Assembly: GCA_009838845.1 (NCBI GenBank)
Contig: VXRD01000168.1
Span: 1-42,626 of the forward strand
DNA: 42,626 nucleotides
DNA from: Gemmatimonadota bacterium
GTDB lineage: Bacteria; Latescibacterota; UBA2968
Direction: 5' to 3'
Shown in pieces: positions 17,657-26,084 of this stretch. The translations under genes were made by a program, and so were the position numbers. The notes beneath the pieces are model-generated. The model was not told the origin of the DNA, did no database searches, and saw only the letters and a program-made list of their open reading frames with translations. The first letter of the stretch is position 1, and each line of letters begins with the position of its first letter.

Positions 17657-20077
17657 TCACTCCTGCCTCAGCGTCTCAACCGGGTTCCTGCATGCGGCTT
17701 TCCAAGCCTGAAAACTCGCCGTACTCAAAGCGATAGACATGACGGCGATAGTGCCTAATGCAAATGGCCACAACTCTACATCGATACGATAGGCGAATCT
17801 CTGAAGCCAGTGATTGATAATATAATAAGCAAAAGGCCAGGCGATGAAATTGGCGAGGAAGACGGGTTTGAGAAAGTCTTTGGACAGCAGTATGACAACG
17901 CTGGATATAGGCGCACCCAGAACCTTTCGAATGCCGATTTCTCTGGTGCGCTGTTGAGTTGAAAAGGAGATAAGGCCAAACAAACCTAGGCAACCCACAA
18001 AAATAGCGAGTCCAAAAAAAATGGAAAAGATAAGCCCTTGACGTTTTTCAGCACGGTATTGATGAGCGAAATCTTCATCGAGAAAAAAGTAGTCAAAAGG
18101 CTTGTCAGGGATCAATTTTGCCCACGTTGTTTTTAATTTCGTCAAGGTATTCAACAAGCCATCAGAACGGACTTTGACAGTGAAATACGAAAAATGGCTG
18201 GGGTCAAAATAAAACAGATAAGGTTCTATCGGATTGTGCAAAGACACATAGTGGAAATTTTTCACAACGCCAATCAAGTGCCTATTGGATCTGGTGTTGA
18301 AAGTTTTGCCAAGTGCTTCTTCAGGTGTGCCCCATTCAAAATAGGCGACGGCTTTTTCATTGAGTAGAAAGGCTGTGTTTTGATCCGTTTCGATGTCGCG
18401 TGAAAATCCTCTGCCCGATATCAAGGTTAGCCCTAGCGTTTCGAGATAATCTTCATCAATGCTCTGTATGCGAATGCCCTTCAGGACTTCCTCGCCCGAT
18501 GACATTCTGACACGGATGTTCCGAAAGTTGAAGAAACGCCCTGGGACAGTCGCCGATGTGGAGACAGTTAGAACATTGGGAAGTTTTGTGAATTCGGCTT
18601 TAATGGTTGTGTAACGCTGCAGAACATCCGGATCCTTCTTGAAATTAATTACCACAACATGATCTTTGTCAAAACCGAGGGTTTGAGACTGCATATAGTT
18701 GATTTGCGTGTACACAGCGGTGGTGACAATCAGGAGTGTAATCGAAATGATAAATTGGAAGGTCACAAGTCCTTTCCGAATCCATATTCCTTTCTGTCCC
18801 GACTTGAGACTGCCTTTCAAGACCTCGACGGGTTTAAAACTGGAAAGTACAAATGCAGGATAGCTACCTGAAAATACGCCGACCCCCAGAGCGATCCCAA
18901 TTAAGCTAAGAAAGAGAGGAGGATTCTGGAAAATATCCAGCGTCAAATTCTGCTCCGCCAGGTCGTTCAGAAATGGAAGGCTGAGCGCAATGAGCACGAC
19001 AGACAGACAGATCGTTGCAGCAGTCATCAGGAGCGCCTCGCCCAAAAATTGTGCGATTAATTGTCCTCGATAGGCACCCACGACCTTTCGCATTCCCACT
19101 TCTCGTGCGCGATCAACAGCACGCGCCGTGGCCAGATTCACAAAATTAATACACGCAATCAACAGAATCAGAAAGGCAATCGCCAGAGACCCATAAATGT
19201 ATACGATGTCGCTCTGGGGGGCGATATTGTGAATCACATTCGAATAGAGATAAATGTCCTTTAAGGGTTGAAGGTGGTGTACAAATCGAATTTTAAACTG
19301 TTCTTCATCGGCTGCGCCGTATTGTTGAGTAATCCCTTGAATTTGGGCCTCCATCTCATCGTAAGAGGCCGATTCGTGGAGTAAAATATAGGTATGCCAG
19401 CCCAAATTTGGCCACCGCATCCATCGCTCCATAAACGACGCCTGCGTATGGTTAAGGGTTTCAAACGAGATCAGAAAATCAAACGTAAAGTGGGAGTTCT
19501 GAGGTATAGGAGCCAGGATGCCGGTGACTATAAACTGAAGCGTATCCTGAACCGTCAGAATCTGATTCATAGGATCTGTGTCTCCGAAATATTTCTGGCT
19601 CACCGCTTCTGTTAACACGATAGAAAAGGGCTCTTTCAGGGCTGTTTCAGAATCTCCTTGAATAAGTGGAAAAGAAAAAACCTTGAATATAGATGCATCT
19701 GCCACAAAGCCATGAGGCTCATAGGCACTTACCTTCTCGCTTCTTATAAATAGGTCGTTTCCATTAACGGCCTGTACATCATGGAAACGCACAGCCTGTT
19801 CAACAGCAGGATAATTTTGCAACAGAGTGGGTGCGAGTAGCCCAGATGTGGTTCCATAATAACCTGTAGGACTGCTGGCGTAGTGCCATTCGAGCGTCGC
19901 TCGATAAATCCGGTCGACATTGGCATGGTAGGCATCATAGCTCAATTCATATCGAACAAACAGGAGAATTGCCAGGCTACAGGCAATGCCAATTGTCAAC
20001 CCCAATACGTTGATGGTAGAGTAAGCTTTATGTCGGAGTAGATTTCTGATGGCAACGGTCAAATAACTCCTAAACAT
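17657..20077 (-). CDS. ABC transporter permease, double FtsX/MacB type
   Basis: An 806-residue inner-membrane permease: one N-terminal transmembrane helix (about 20-42), a MacB-like periplasmic domain, three helices with an FtsX domain (about 275-420), another helix (about 430), a second periplasmic domain, and a final three-helix FtsX domain with TREIGIRKVLGA near residue 705. Such two-module permeases are common in Bacteroidetes and allied groups and act with a separate MacB/LolD-type ATPase in lipoprotein or peptide export or mechanotransmission. No ATPase is encoded next to it. AAAGGAAAA precedes the ATG at 20077; an upstream in-frame start is rejected. It is the least obviously catabolic gene of the island and may be an insertion. 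Confidence 0.92.
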   Translation of the reverse strand: MFRSYLTVAIRNLLRHKAYSTINVLGLTIGIACSLAILLFVRYELSYDAYHANVDRIYRATLEWHYASSPTGYYGTTSGLLAPTLLQNYPAVEQAVRFHDVQAVNGNDLFIRSEKVSAYEPHGFVADASIFKVFSFPLIQGDSETALKEPFSIVLTEAVSQKYFGDTDPMNQILTVQDTLQFIVTGILAPIPQNSHFTFDFLISFETLNHTQASFMERWMRWPNLGWHTYILLHESASYDEMEAQIQGITQQYGAADEEQFKIRFVHHLQPLKDIYLYSNVIHNIAPQSDIVYIYGSLAIAFLILLIACINFVNLATARAVDRAREVGMRKVVGAYRGQLIAQFLGEALLMTAATICLSVVLIALSLPFLNDLAEQNLTLDIFQNPPLFLSLIGIALGVGVFSGSYPAFVLSSFKPVEVLKGSLKSGQKGIWIRKGLVTFQFIISITLLIVTTAVYTQINYMQSQTLGFDKDHVVVINFKKDPDVLQRYTTIKAEFTKLPNVLTVSTSATVPGRFFNFRNIRVRMSSGEEVLKGIRIQSIDEDYLETLGLTLISGRGFSRDIETDQNTAFLLNEKAVAYFEWGTPEEALGKTFNTRSNRHLIGVVKNFHYVSLHNPIEPYLFYFDPSHFSYFTVKVRSDGLLNTLTKLKTTWAKLIPDKPFDYFFLDEDFAHQYRAEKRQGLIFSIFFGLAIFVGCLGLFGLISFSTQQRTREIGIRKVLGAPISSVVILLSKDFLKPVFLANFIAWPFAYYIINHWLQRFAYRIDVELWPFALGTIAVMSIALSTASFQAWKAACRNPVETLRQE

Positions 20078-20146
20078 AATTGTTTTCCTTTGATGGGCGA
20101 AGATCGGCAATAAGAGCGTAAGTTTTTCCTGAGTTTGACATCTACA

Positions 20147-20251
20147 TCAAGCCTTTTTAGTTATTCGGTCGTTTTTCCTTTTTTTCTTTTTTTTTGGAAC
20201 GGGCTGAACACCGTCAACGGGAAAAAGCGTTACTTGTTGAGATTGGTTCAT
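20147..20251 (-). CDS. Small basic protein, 34 residues, unknown function
   Basis: A short frame, too small for most gene callers, with a near-ideal GGAGGAATTAA immediately before its ATG. The product begins MNQSQQVTLFPVDGVQPVP and ends in a strongly basic tail (five Lys in a row, then RK and KK). It begins 15 bases after the stop of the propeller glycosidase-like gene and lies before the FtsX permease gene, so it is probably in the same transcript. I do not recognise the family. The strong ribosome-binding site is the main evidence; the poly-A run encoding the Lys tract could be fortuitous. Confidence 0.45.
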   Translation of the reverse strand: MNQSQQVTLFPVDGVQPVPKKKKKRKNDRITKKA

Positions 20252-20266
20252 TTAATTCCTCCAAAT

Positions 20267-21352
20267 TCATTGTACCTTATTTAGTTTTGCCACGGCAATC
20301 GCATCCTCTTCCCAGCAGGTATAAAACAAATACAACTGACCATCTTCTTTGAACGCATAAGAATCGTGCACCACATCGCCTTCCCAATCCTCCTCGGCGC
20401 GAATCATCTCTTCGGGGGGATAACTCGTCTGCCACGCCTGCCAATCGCCCGCGCTCAAATCCACAGTCGAACGCATAATATATTCCGGCTCCTCCCATTT
20501 TCGGCTGTAAAACACCTCCAGCGTCTCACCATCCTCCATCACCCGCACACATCCGTGGCGCAATCCCAAACCCCCATTGGGAAGATGATCGCCCGCCAAC
20601 CCATCGGCGACGAGATCATCCTCAATAGGCGACGATTCAGCGGACACCCACAGAGGATCGCTCGTATTCCAACCCACTGGCGCATCCCACGGACATTCGG
20701 GAACAGCCGGCTTCAAAAAAAATCCGCGCTGTGCAAAACCGTACCAATCGCCATGATAGGTAAACACGCGCAAATAATTTCGATCCGCAAATTTCAACCG
20801 CTTCAATCCATGGCCTTCTTCCCCACCTACTTCAGGACGGTTAAAATTCAACCCGTATTTCGACGTCGCCACAAATGAACGCTGGCCATCATTGCTGCTC
20901 CCGTGAACCACCATAATAAAATGCCGATTATCCTCATCCACAACCACCTCGGGAGACGACACATGCCCCTTCAACACAATACCATCCACCACATCAATCG
21001 TCTCAGTCTCATTGCCCAGCCGCAAATCAAAAACCCCGCGCCCTGGAAAACGCGGATCATCCAACCGACCGGCATTAAAAATCGTCCACTCTGCCAAATC
21101 CACCCGATCTGACCACGCCATGTGAATACTCGTCCCGTGATGCGACGCAAAATAGAGATAGTAATTCGCATCCGGATGTGCCCGATCTTCCGCAGGCACC
21201 CAATCGGGAATCCGCACCACCGTGGGAAACATCGCGTCGCCGCGCAATCTCGGCCGGTTGGGATCTGCCCCAATCCTGAGCCGCCGCATATCACTTCCAT
21301 CGACAATCGGCCTGCCGTGCAATTTCTCAACCCGATAAGTCACTTCACCCAT
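20267..21352 (-). CDS. Beta-propeller glycoside-hydrolase-like protein, family unassigned
   Basis: A 361-residue protein with repeated blade-like motifs typical of five-bladed propeller glycosidases (GH32/43/117 and relatives): NYYLYFASHHGTSIHMAWS, SSPEVVVDEDNRHFIMVVHG, LEVFYSRKW and DGQLYLFYTCW. I cannot assign the catalytic acids with certainty. Start: GGAGGAG lies directly before the ATG at 21352; the frame could begin four codons earlier, but that ATG would contain the site itself. The gene begins right after PhyH-6. A near-identical copy of its last ~56 bases is found at 15313-15368. No signal peptide. Role inferred: hydrolysis or binding of an oligosaccharide imported by the cell. Confidence 0.82.
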   Translation of the reverse strand: MGEVTYRVEKLHGRPIVDGSDMRRLRIGADPNRPRLRGDAMFPTVVRIPDWVPAEDRAHPDANYYLYFASHHGTSIHMAWSDRVDLAEWTIFNAGRLDDPRFPGRGVFDLRLGNETETIDVVDGIVLKGHVSSPEVVVDEDNRHFIMVVHGSSNDGQRSFVATSKYGLNFNRPEVGGEEGHGLKRLKFADRNYLRVFTYHGDWYGFAQRGFFLKPAVPECPWDAPVGWNTSDPLWVSAESSPIEDDLVADGLAGDHLPNGGLGLRHGCVRVMEDGETLEVFYSRKWEEPEYIMRSTVDLSAGDWQAWQTSYPPEEMIRAEEDWEGDVVHDSYAFKEDGQLYLFYTCWEEDAIAVAKLNKVQ

Positions 21353-21366
21353 ACACTCCTCCATAT

Positions 21367-22323
21367 TTAACGGCGTTCATTTAGTGGCGTCCAACCGCGC
21401 CCCGGGGCGTGAACCTTCTTTCTATCCCACTCTTTTCGCAACGTGGCAAAAGCCCCGGGATCTCGCACCTCTCGCTCGGGATTTTGCGTATCCTGAATCA
21501 CGAAATACGCCTCACCCGGATGGCACGCCATCGTCACCGGCTCGCGCTCTGGCATATAATCTTCGGGCACCTCGCCGATATTGCTCGGCACGCCAAAATC
21601 CTGATATCGCAAATCCATACTCCACCGCACAATATCGGTCTTGTTTTCAAACGAAGCATGCGGCGTCAGATTCGTCAAAAACAAAACCGACCCTGCCGAC
21701 ATCTCCACTGGTATCGCGCCCTCGGGAACACTTTCAGGTGCAATTTCCAAAAAGCCCGCGTGTCCACCCGTATAATGTCGGATAATCCCCTTATCCTGCA
21801 CCTTCGGAATCACCCACAAACACCCATTATCCAGTGTCGCATCCACCAGCGGTACCCAGCACGTCACCATCAAATACTCGTAACAATGCGCCATTGAATA
21901 ACCCGCATCCTGATGCCAGGGCACTTCCCCGCGCGAATAGCCCGGCACCTTGGGACGTATGCGATAGATCGACGTACCGACGATATCGGGACCAATAATA
22001 TCCTCAATACACGCAATCAATGGCCGATGCCGCAACGCCTTCAAAATCCCCGGCCCGTGAAATCTCCCCGACCAGATCGACATCAACACCTTGTGAGCGG
22101 CCTCCGGGTTGTATCGGTTAAGCCTGGTCAGCCGCGTCTCAAATGGCTCCTCGGCAAAATCGCGATCCAGCTCGCCAGCGGCAATCAACTCATCGCACTT
22201 CTCCTGAACCGCGCCTGTCAACCCATCCTTCAGCAGTTGCAAATCGTCCGAAGAATAAATGGATTCTTTAACCACATAACCAAGCTCTTTGAACTGTCGA
22301 ACTTCCTCTGCTGTAAGCCCCAT
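21367..22323 (-). CDS. Phytanoyl-CoA dioxygenase (PhyH) family protein 6, canonical HxD
   Basis: A 318-residue PhyH-family oxygenase with the full triad: His137 and Asp139 (PWHQDAGY), distal His222 (TPHASFENKTD) and Arg233 for 2-oxoglutarate. WHQD is the most typical form of the motif, and of the seven PhyH proteins here this one looks closest to characterised hydroxylases. The start at 22323 follows AAAGGAAA; a longer frame to 22449 would overlap PhyH-7. It lies 17 bases after PhyH-7, an HxG type, so one canonical and one non-canonical enzyme are paired. Substrate unknown. Confidence 0.93.
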   Translation of the reverse strand: MGLTAEEVRQFKELGYVVKESIYSSDDLQLLKDGLTGAVQEKCDELIAAGELDRDFAEEPFETRLTRLNRYNPEAAHKVLMSIWSGRFHGPGILKALRHRPLIACIEDIIGPDIVGTSIYRIRPKVPGYSRGEVPWHQDAGYSMAHCYEYLMVTCWVPLVDATLDNGCLWVIPKVQDKGIIRHYTGGHAGFLEIAPESVPEGAIPVEMSAGSVLFLTNLTPHASFENKTDIVRWSMDLRYQDFGVPSNIGEVPEDYMPEREPVTMACHPGEAYFVIQDTQNPEREVRDPGAFATLRKEWDRKKVHAPGRGWTPLNERR

Positions 22324-22340
22324 AGATATTTCCTTTCCGA

Positions 22341-23099
22341 TCACATCACCACTGGTTGCCGCCCGCCAATTGATGGCGGCTCCATAATCCGTCGCTGCTG
22401 ATCTGTCACATTGGGATAATCGTCTGGATTGTAATAATTCTGTGCCCACGCCGAATGTCCCGGGCTAAATTTATACAGCAATGAACGGCGCTCGTGCTCG
22501 CCCTCCCATGGCATTGTTCCATGCACCAGTGCCTCTGTAAAAATGATCATATCCCCGGCTTCTGCTTCGGGCTGATGTACATAGTGCGCCGGTCGATCAA
22601 AATTGCGCACATCGCTGGGAATACTGACAAAATTGCTCTTATGCGACCCGGGAACACATGCAAAGCCGCCATCCCCTTTGCGCGCGGGCGCGAGATTATA
22701 CGTAAACACCGTCAACCCATTGCGCATCACACCATCGTGGTATTTGTACCAATGATCGCCCGGCACACCCGCCTGCAATGATGGCCCTCCGTGCAATCGC
22801 CCGCGCCTCGCGCCCTTCTTCATAAAAATGCTATAATCGTGATCCACGCGAAACGTCGGTCCCAACAACTCAATCATATACGGCAACGCATTGGGGTGAT
22901 CAAACAACGCCTGCGTCTCTGGACCCCACATCGAAACGCGACTCGTGCGGCGGTGCCCATCTTTTTCGTCGGCAGGATCAGCCCATACCTCATCAGCCAA
23001 CTTATTCAGCGCATCCACCTCATCTGCGCTCAACACATCTTTAACAACCAAAAACCCCTGCAAATCAAATCGAAATTTCTCTTCTTTTGTCATACCCAT
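22341..23099 (-). CDS. PhyH-like protein 7, with HxG in place of HxD
   Basis: A 252-residue PhyH-fold protein related to PhyH-3 (similar N-terminus, NGLT, GDGGFACVPGSHKSN, ALVHGTMPW and ERRSLLYK). The proximal motif is RLHGGPS: His103 and Gly105 instead of Asp. Distal His193 and an Arg pair (204/205) are kept. AAGGAGCGATTTC precedes the ATG at 23099; a longer frame to 23165 overlaps the end of the HEPN gene and lacks a site. It is the first gene of the catabolic block in transcription order, 62 bases after the HEPN gene, so a promoter in that short gap or read-through must drive it. Confidence 0.91.
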   Translation of the reverse strand: MGMTKEEKFRFDLQGFLVVKDVLSADEVDALNKLADEVWADPADEKDGHRRTSRVSMWGPETQALFDHPNALPYMIELLGPTFRVDHDYSIFMKKGARRGRLHGGPSLQAGVPGDHWYKYHDGVMRNGLTVFTYNLAPARKGDGGFACVPGSHKSNFVSIPSDVRNFDRPAHYVHQPEAEAGDMIIFTEALVHGTMPWEGEHERRSLLYKFSPGHSAWAQNYYNPDDYPNVTDQQRRIMEPPSIGGRQPVVM

Positions 23100-23161
23100 G
23101 AAATCGCTCCTTTTGTGACTTTGAGATAATTCAGGACCGGCAACCGTTGTTTCACACAGCG

Positions 23162-24226
23162 TCAAGTTTCCTCTTCGTTGCGCTCGTCCAAAAAATCCAT
23201 GATTTTCGGTGTGGCGACCTCAATGAAACGCCTGAGCGTATCTGCCAGAGCGTTGGCGAATTCATCGTTCAGTATATTACTGCCAAAATTAACCTCGACT
23301 CGTCCCCAACTGTTACGCTGTCTTAGCCTCTGGCCTTCGTGTATATCCAAATTATTCACGAAACTTTTCAATGACTTGCTCTTACCATAAGAAAGACCAC
23401 CGATTTGCCCGTATTTGTTCTCGCCGTATCTGATTGCGACGAGTGCATTGCTACAGGATGCTGTCTTAGATGGATCGTCGAACGTCATTTCGACTTCGTA
23501 GCATAGGGACCCCCAGTTTCCCCAAGGCTGCTCCCGATACCATAAGTGATAGCAGCGATCATTTTTATTCTCTCTGCCTTTAACGGCCTTTCTGCTATTC
23601 TTTGTTGGTTTGATTTCGTCAGGCAAATCATCTATTGCCAGATCCCTAACTCTTTTGACAAAGGACGTAACGTCATAGTTTTTAATGTTCTGATCGGATT
23701 CAAGCACGTCAGAAACACCATCTTCACTTTGCGTAGAGCGTTTAGGCTGTGCTTCGGCTTTCCCTCTGCCTAAAAGCCAGTCTCTGATATCTTCTACTGC
23801 ACGCTTCGCTTCGGGTGCGTTGATGCGTCCTAGCAGGTCGGCAATGTCATACAGACGAGCCTGGACGTAATCTGCATCCAGGTCCTGCCGCCCTGGATGT
23901 GCAACTTCATTACGCACATCTACGATTACCCACAACAGATTTCCGACCGTTTTATCACCCTTAAACACCTGACTAAAGACTGGTTGCCACTTCCTGATGA
24001 CCAGGTTTGGAAAGTCGTTAATGTCAATCGCATCCTCAACGTTGCCGCTCCGATCCAGGTTTTGCAGGAATAGCTCGCGTTTCTCATATAGCGATTCGCT
24101 TATCGCATCTTCAACTCGCATGCCCTGAACCCGCTTCAAGCATCGGACGATGAACGGGCGCATCGCGTCGCGGTAAATGTCCAGCGCGTTAGAAAGCGCG
24201 TCCCGATTTGGACGATCCTTCATCAT
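23162..24226 (-). CDS. Swt1-family HEPN domain protein
   Basis: A 354-residue protein. The first ~150 residues form an all-helical domain starting DALSNALDIYRDAMRPFI, typical of Swt1-type HEPN domains. The HEPN ribonuclease signature RNxxxH is present as RNEVAH (Arg105-His110). After an acidic, Ser-rich linker (about 165-195), the C-terminal half (about 200-350) is a mixed domain I do not recognise. HEPN proteins of this motif are usually RNases in antiviral or toxin systems. AAAGGT precedes the double ATG. It is followed by the PhyH-7 gene and preceded, after 251 bases, by the Doc gene, on the same strand. Function as an abortive-infection effector is inference. Confidence 0.82.
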   Translation of the reverse strand: MMKDRPNRDALSNALDIYRDAMRPFIVRCLKRVQGMRVEDAISESLYEKRELFLQNLDRSGNVEDAIDINDFPNLVIRKWQPVFSQVFKGDKTVGNLLWVIVDVRNEVAHPGRQDLDADYVQARLYDIADLLGRINAPEAKRAVEDIRDWLLGRGKAEAQPKRSTQSEDGVSDVLESDQNIKNYDVTSFVKRVRDLAIDDLPDEIKPTKNSRKAVKGRENKNDRCYHLWYREQPWGNWGSLCYEVEMTFDDPSKTASCSNALVAIRYGENKYGQIGGLSYGKSKSLKSFVNNLDIHEGQRLRQRNSWGRVEVNFGSNILNDEFANALADTLRRFIEVATPKIMDFLDERNEEET

Positions 24227-24477
24227 TGCAATATACCTTTAAGTGAAACTCTGTTTTGAATGCGCCTACAAGTGATGCTGTTGCCGAATTCCGGATTATG
24301 TCCCGATGCAACTAAACAGAGAGCTTACAGAGCCTAAATGCAAGCCACAAACAGCCATTTTTTTAACCGCAGACTCCCTCTTGATCAATTCGGCAACAGC
24401 ATCACAAGTGGGGTAACTCCAACTTGTATTCACAATTCTTTTTATATAAAAATCCTTTTCGCGTTGTTCCAGAGCAC

Positions 24478-24867
24478 TCAATGTAGCTCACAAATATGCT
24501 CTCTCAACCATTCGACAAGTTGCTCGCGGGAAACCTCTCCTGATGCGACGCCCAAAATAATTTGCTCTTGCATATCTACGGTAGCATCAATTCTATATTC
24601 ATTGGAACGCAAGAATACTTCCATTGCGGCATGCCCCACCCGTTTATTCCCATCCACAAAGGGATGGTTCCGAATCAAAGAAAAACACAAGGCTGCCGCC
24701 TTTTCTATAACGGTAGGATAGAGATCCTGTCCTCCAAACGTCATAAAGGGTTGTGCGATAGCCGATTCCAGTCCGCTATGATCGCGCACTCCCATAGATC
24801 CACCACTTGTTTGAATAATACGCCTGTGAAGTGCTAAAACTGCATCTAAGCTGATATAATACATCAA
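24478..24867 (-). CDS. Doc-family (death-on-curing, Fic fold) protein
   Basis: A 129-residue protein of the Doc/Fic family. The catalytic loop is HPFVDGNKRVGHA (His68, Phe70, Asp72, Asn74, Lys75, Arg76), matching the HxFx(D)xNKR motif of P1 Doc, a kinase that inactivates EF-Tu. The N-terminal SGGSMGVRDHSGLESA is typical of the family. Its start overlaps the stop of the upstream 364-residue gene (ATGA), so translation is coupled. Doc toxins normally follow a small Phd, AbrB or ribbon-helix-helix antitoxin; none is visible, and the upstream partner is a large protein. It may be a toxin controlled by that partner or part of a defence operon. Confidence 0.9.
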   Translation of the reverse strand: MMYYISLDAVLALHRRIIQTSGGSMGVRDHSGLESAIAQPFMTFGGQDLYPTVIEKAAALCFSLIRNHPFVDGNKRVGHAAMEVFLRSNEYRIDATVDMQEQIILGVASGEVSREQLVEWLREHICELH

Positions 24868-25958
24868 CTTAGCCTTTGGTAAAGTTCGCTATTTTTCTTC
24901 AGCACTTGTTCACAGATCTCCGCAAATCTGTGTTCTCGAAATACCCCATTTTGAAAAAAGTTAATCGTGTCATCTTTTATCTGACAATACACTCCAAAAT
25001 CATCTGCCCTGAAACCCAAATGGTGGCCAATGACAATGCGTATGAGTTCAGGAACGACGTTAGCAGCTATATTGACGGTGTATCTTTCTGCCTGCTCGTC
25101 ATCAAGCCCTTTCAACTCTGGTATCCGACCTGTGTGCATCAGGACATTACGCACCCGGTCAACATATTGAACGCGAGTCTTTTGCTCAGGTGTTGGCGAC
25201 GGGTCTATAATCTCAAGTGATTGCAGGAGCGAAAATAATTTCTCTAACAAAGATGGGCCACGATCAATCTGACCATGTAGCAAATTTTTATATCGTTCCT
25301 CGTGATCCGGTTGAAGTTCCGTTTTTTTTGTAAGAAGATCGCTTATCTCATTTTTAAGTTTCTTACGGATAGGCTTGCTGACCTTTTCATAGACCATCTC
25401 ATGCTGGTCGAGAATAATGTTAAGTGCCGTGCAGTATAACGCAGCACGGGATTGCAGGAGATTGGCGTTCATTGCTTCATTGTATAAGTGCAGGGCAATG
25501 TGCAAATTTTTGGATACCAGGCACTCCCTATTTTGCCAAGCAAGTGCTGCTGCAGGCAAGGTCTCAATTGGAACTACTGCATAGCAGTCACCATATATAT
25601 CGGGTCTATACCTTTCCTGGTACTTTTCTGTAACTACGATTCTACCTGTCATAAAAGTGAGCAAATTGCATAGATCCCACAGTCCCCCATCGTCGGCCAC
25701 CTTGTCGAGAAGAATACTTTTTTCTCCAGCCCCTTTCCAGGACACAGTTGCTGTGGCTTGCCAGGTACCTTTTTGTGCTGGCGAGCGTTGTAGCCCTGTT
25801 TCATTGAGGGTCCACATTGGAGGTTGAGGCAGTAGAGAAACCTTGTCATTGTAGTCATCTGTGAGACGTACTGTAAGGCTACCGATTTTATATTCTGACC
25901 ATGGTACGTCAGGGCGTGATTCGTCTATATAGAGATTGAAGAGGTCAATTGTTTTCAT
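24864..25958 (-). CDS. Uncharacterised protein with C-terminal HEPN-like RNxxxH motif
   Basis: A 364-residue protein of unknown family. The first ~130 residues are beta-rich, the rest mostly helical. The segment YVDRVRNVLMHTGRIPE carries an RNxxxH motif (Arg270, Asn271, His275) inside predicted helices, the signature of HEPN nucleases. The layout (beta-rich N-terminus, helical HEPN-like C-terminus) is reminiscent of ApeA-type abortive-infection proteins, but I cannot show homology. The gene starts the three-gene island and overlaps the Doc gene by four bases. It could be effector or regulator. Confidence 0.78.
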   Translation of the reverse strand: MKTIDLFNLYIDESRPDVPWSEYKIGSLTVRLTDDYNDKVSLLPQPPMWTLNETGLQRSPAQKGTWQATATVSWKGAGEKSILLDKVADDGGLWDLCNLLTFMTGRIVVTEKYQERYRPDIYGDCYAVVPIETLPAAALAWQNRECLVSKNLHIALHLYNEAMNANLLQSRAALYCTALNIILDQHEMVYEKVSKPIRKKLKNEISDLLTKKTELQPDHEERYKNLLHGQIDRGPSLLEKLFSLLQSLEIIDPSPTPEQKTRVQYVDRVRNVLMHTGRIPELKGLDDEQAERYTVNIAANVVPELIRIVIGHHLGFRADDFGVYCQIKDDTINFFQNGVFREHRFAEICEQVLKKNSELYQRLS

Positions 25959-26019
25959 ACTTTATTCCCTCTGGATGACTGGCGTTGTGCCTGCGGCGTG
26001 GCGGCCAAAACCCTTCTGG

Positions 26020-26044
26020 ATTGCGGCTTACACCATGCCGCAAT
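26020..26044. repeat. Perfect 8-bp inverted repeat, REP-like hairpin or terminator
   Basis: ATTGCGGC (26020-26027) and GCCGCAAT (26037-26044) are perfect inverted copies around a 9-base loop. The element lies in the 126-base gap between the ExeA gene and the 364-residue HEPN-like gene, downstream of ExeA on the minus strand. There is no U-run on either side, so it is a poor intrinsic terminator; an interspersed palindromic element is the alternative. Confidence 0.4.
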
Positions 26045-26084
26045 GACGGCTTTCATCATCGCCTGATTTGCTGACCGCTGATCG

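Noticed and set aside
24296-24481. A 61-codon minus-strand frame overlapping the end of the Doc gene, considered as an antitoxin
   Set aside because: It would start with TTG, has no ribosome-binding site, and its sequence shows no DNA-binding or antitoxin pattern.
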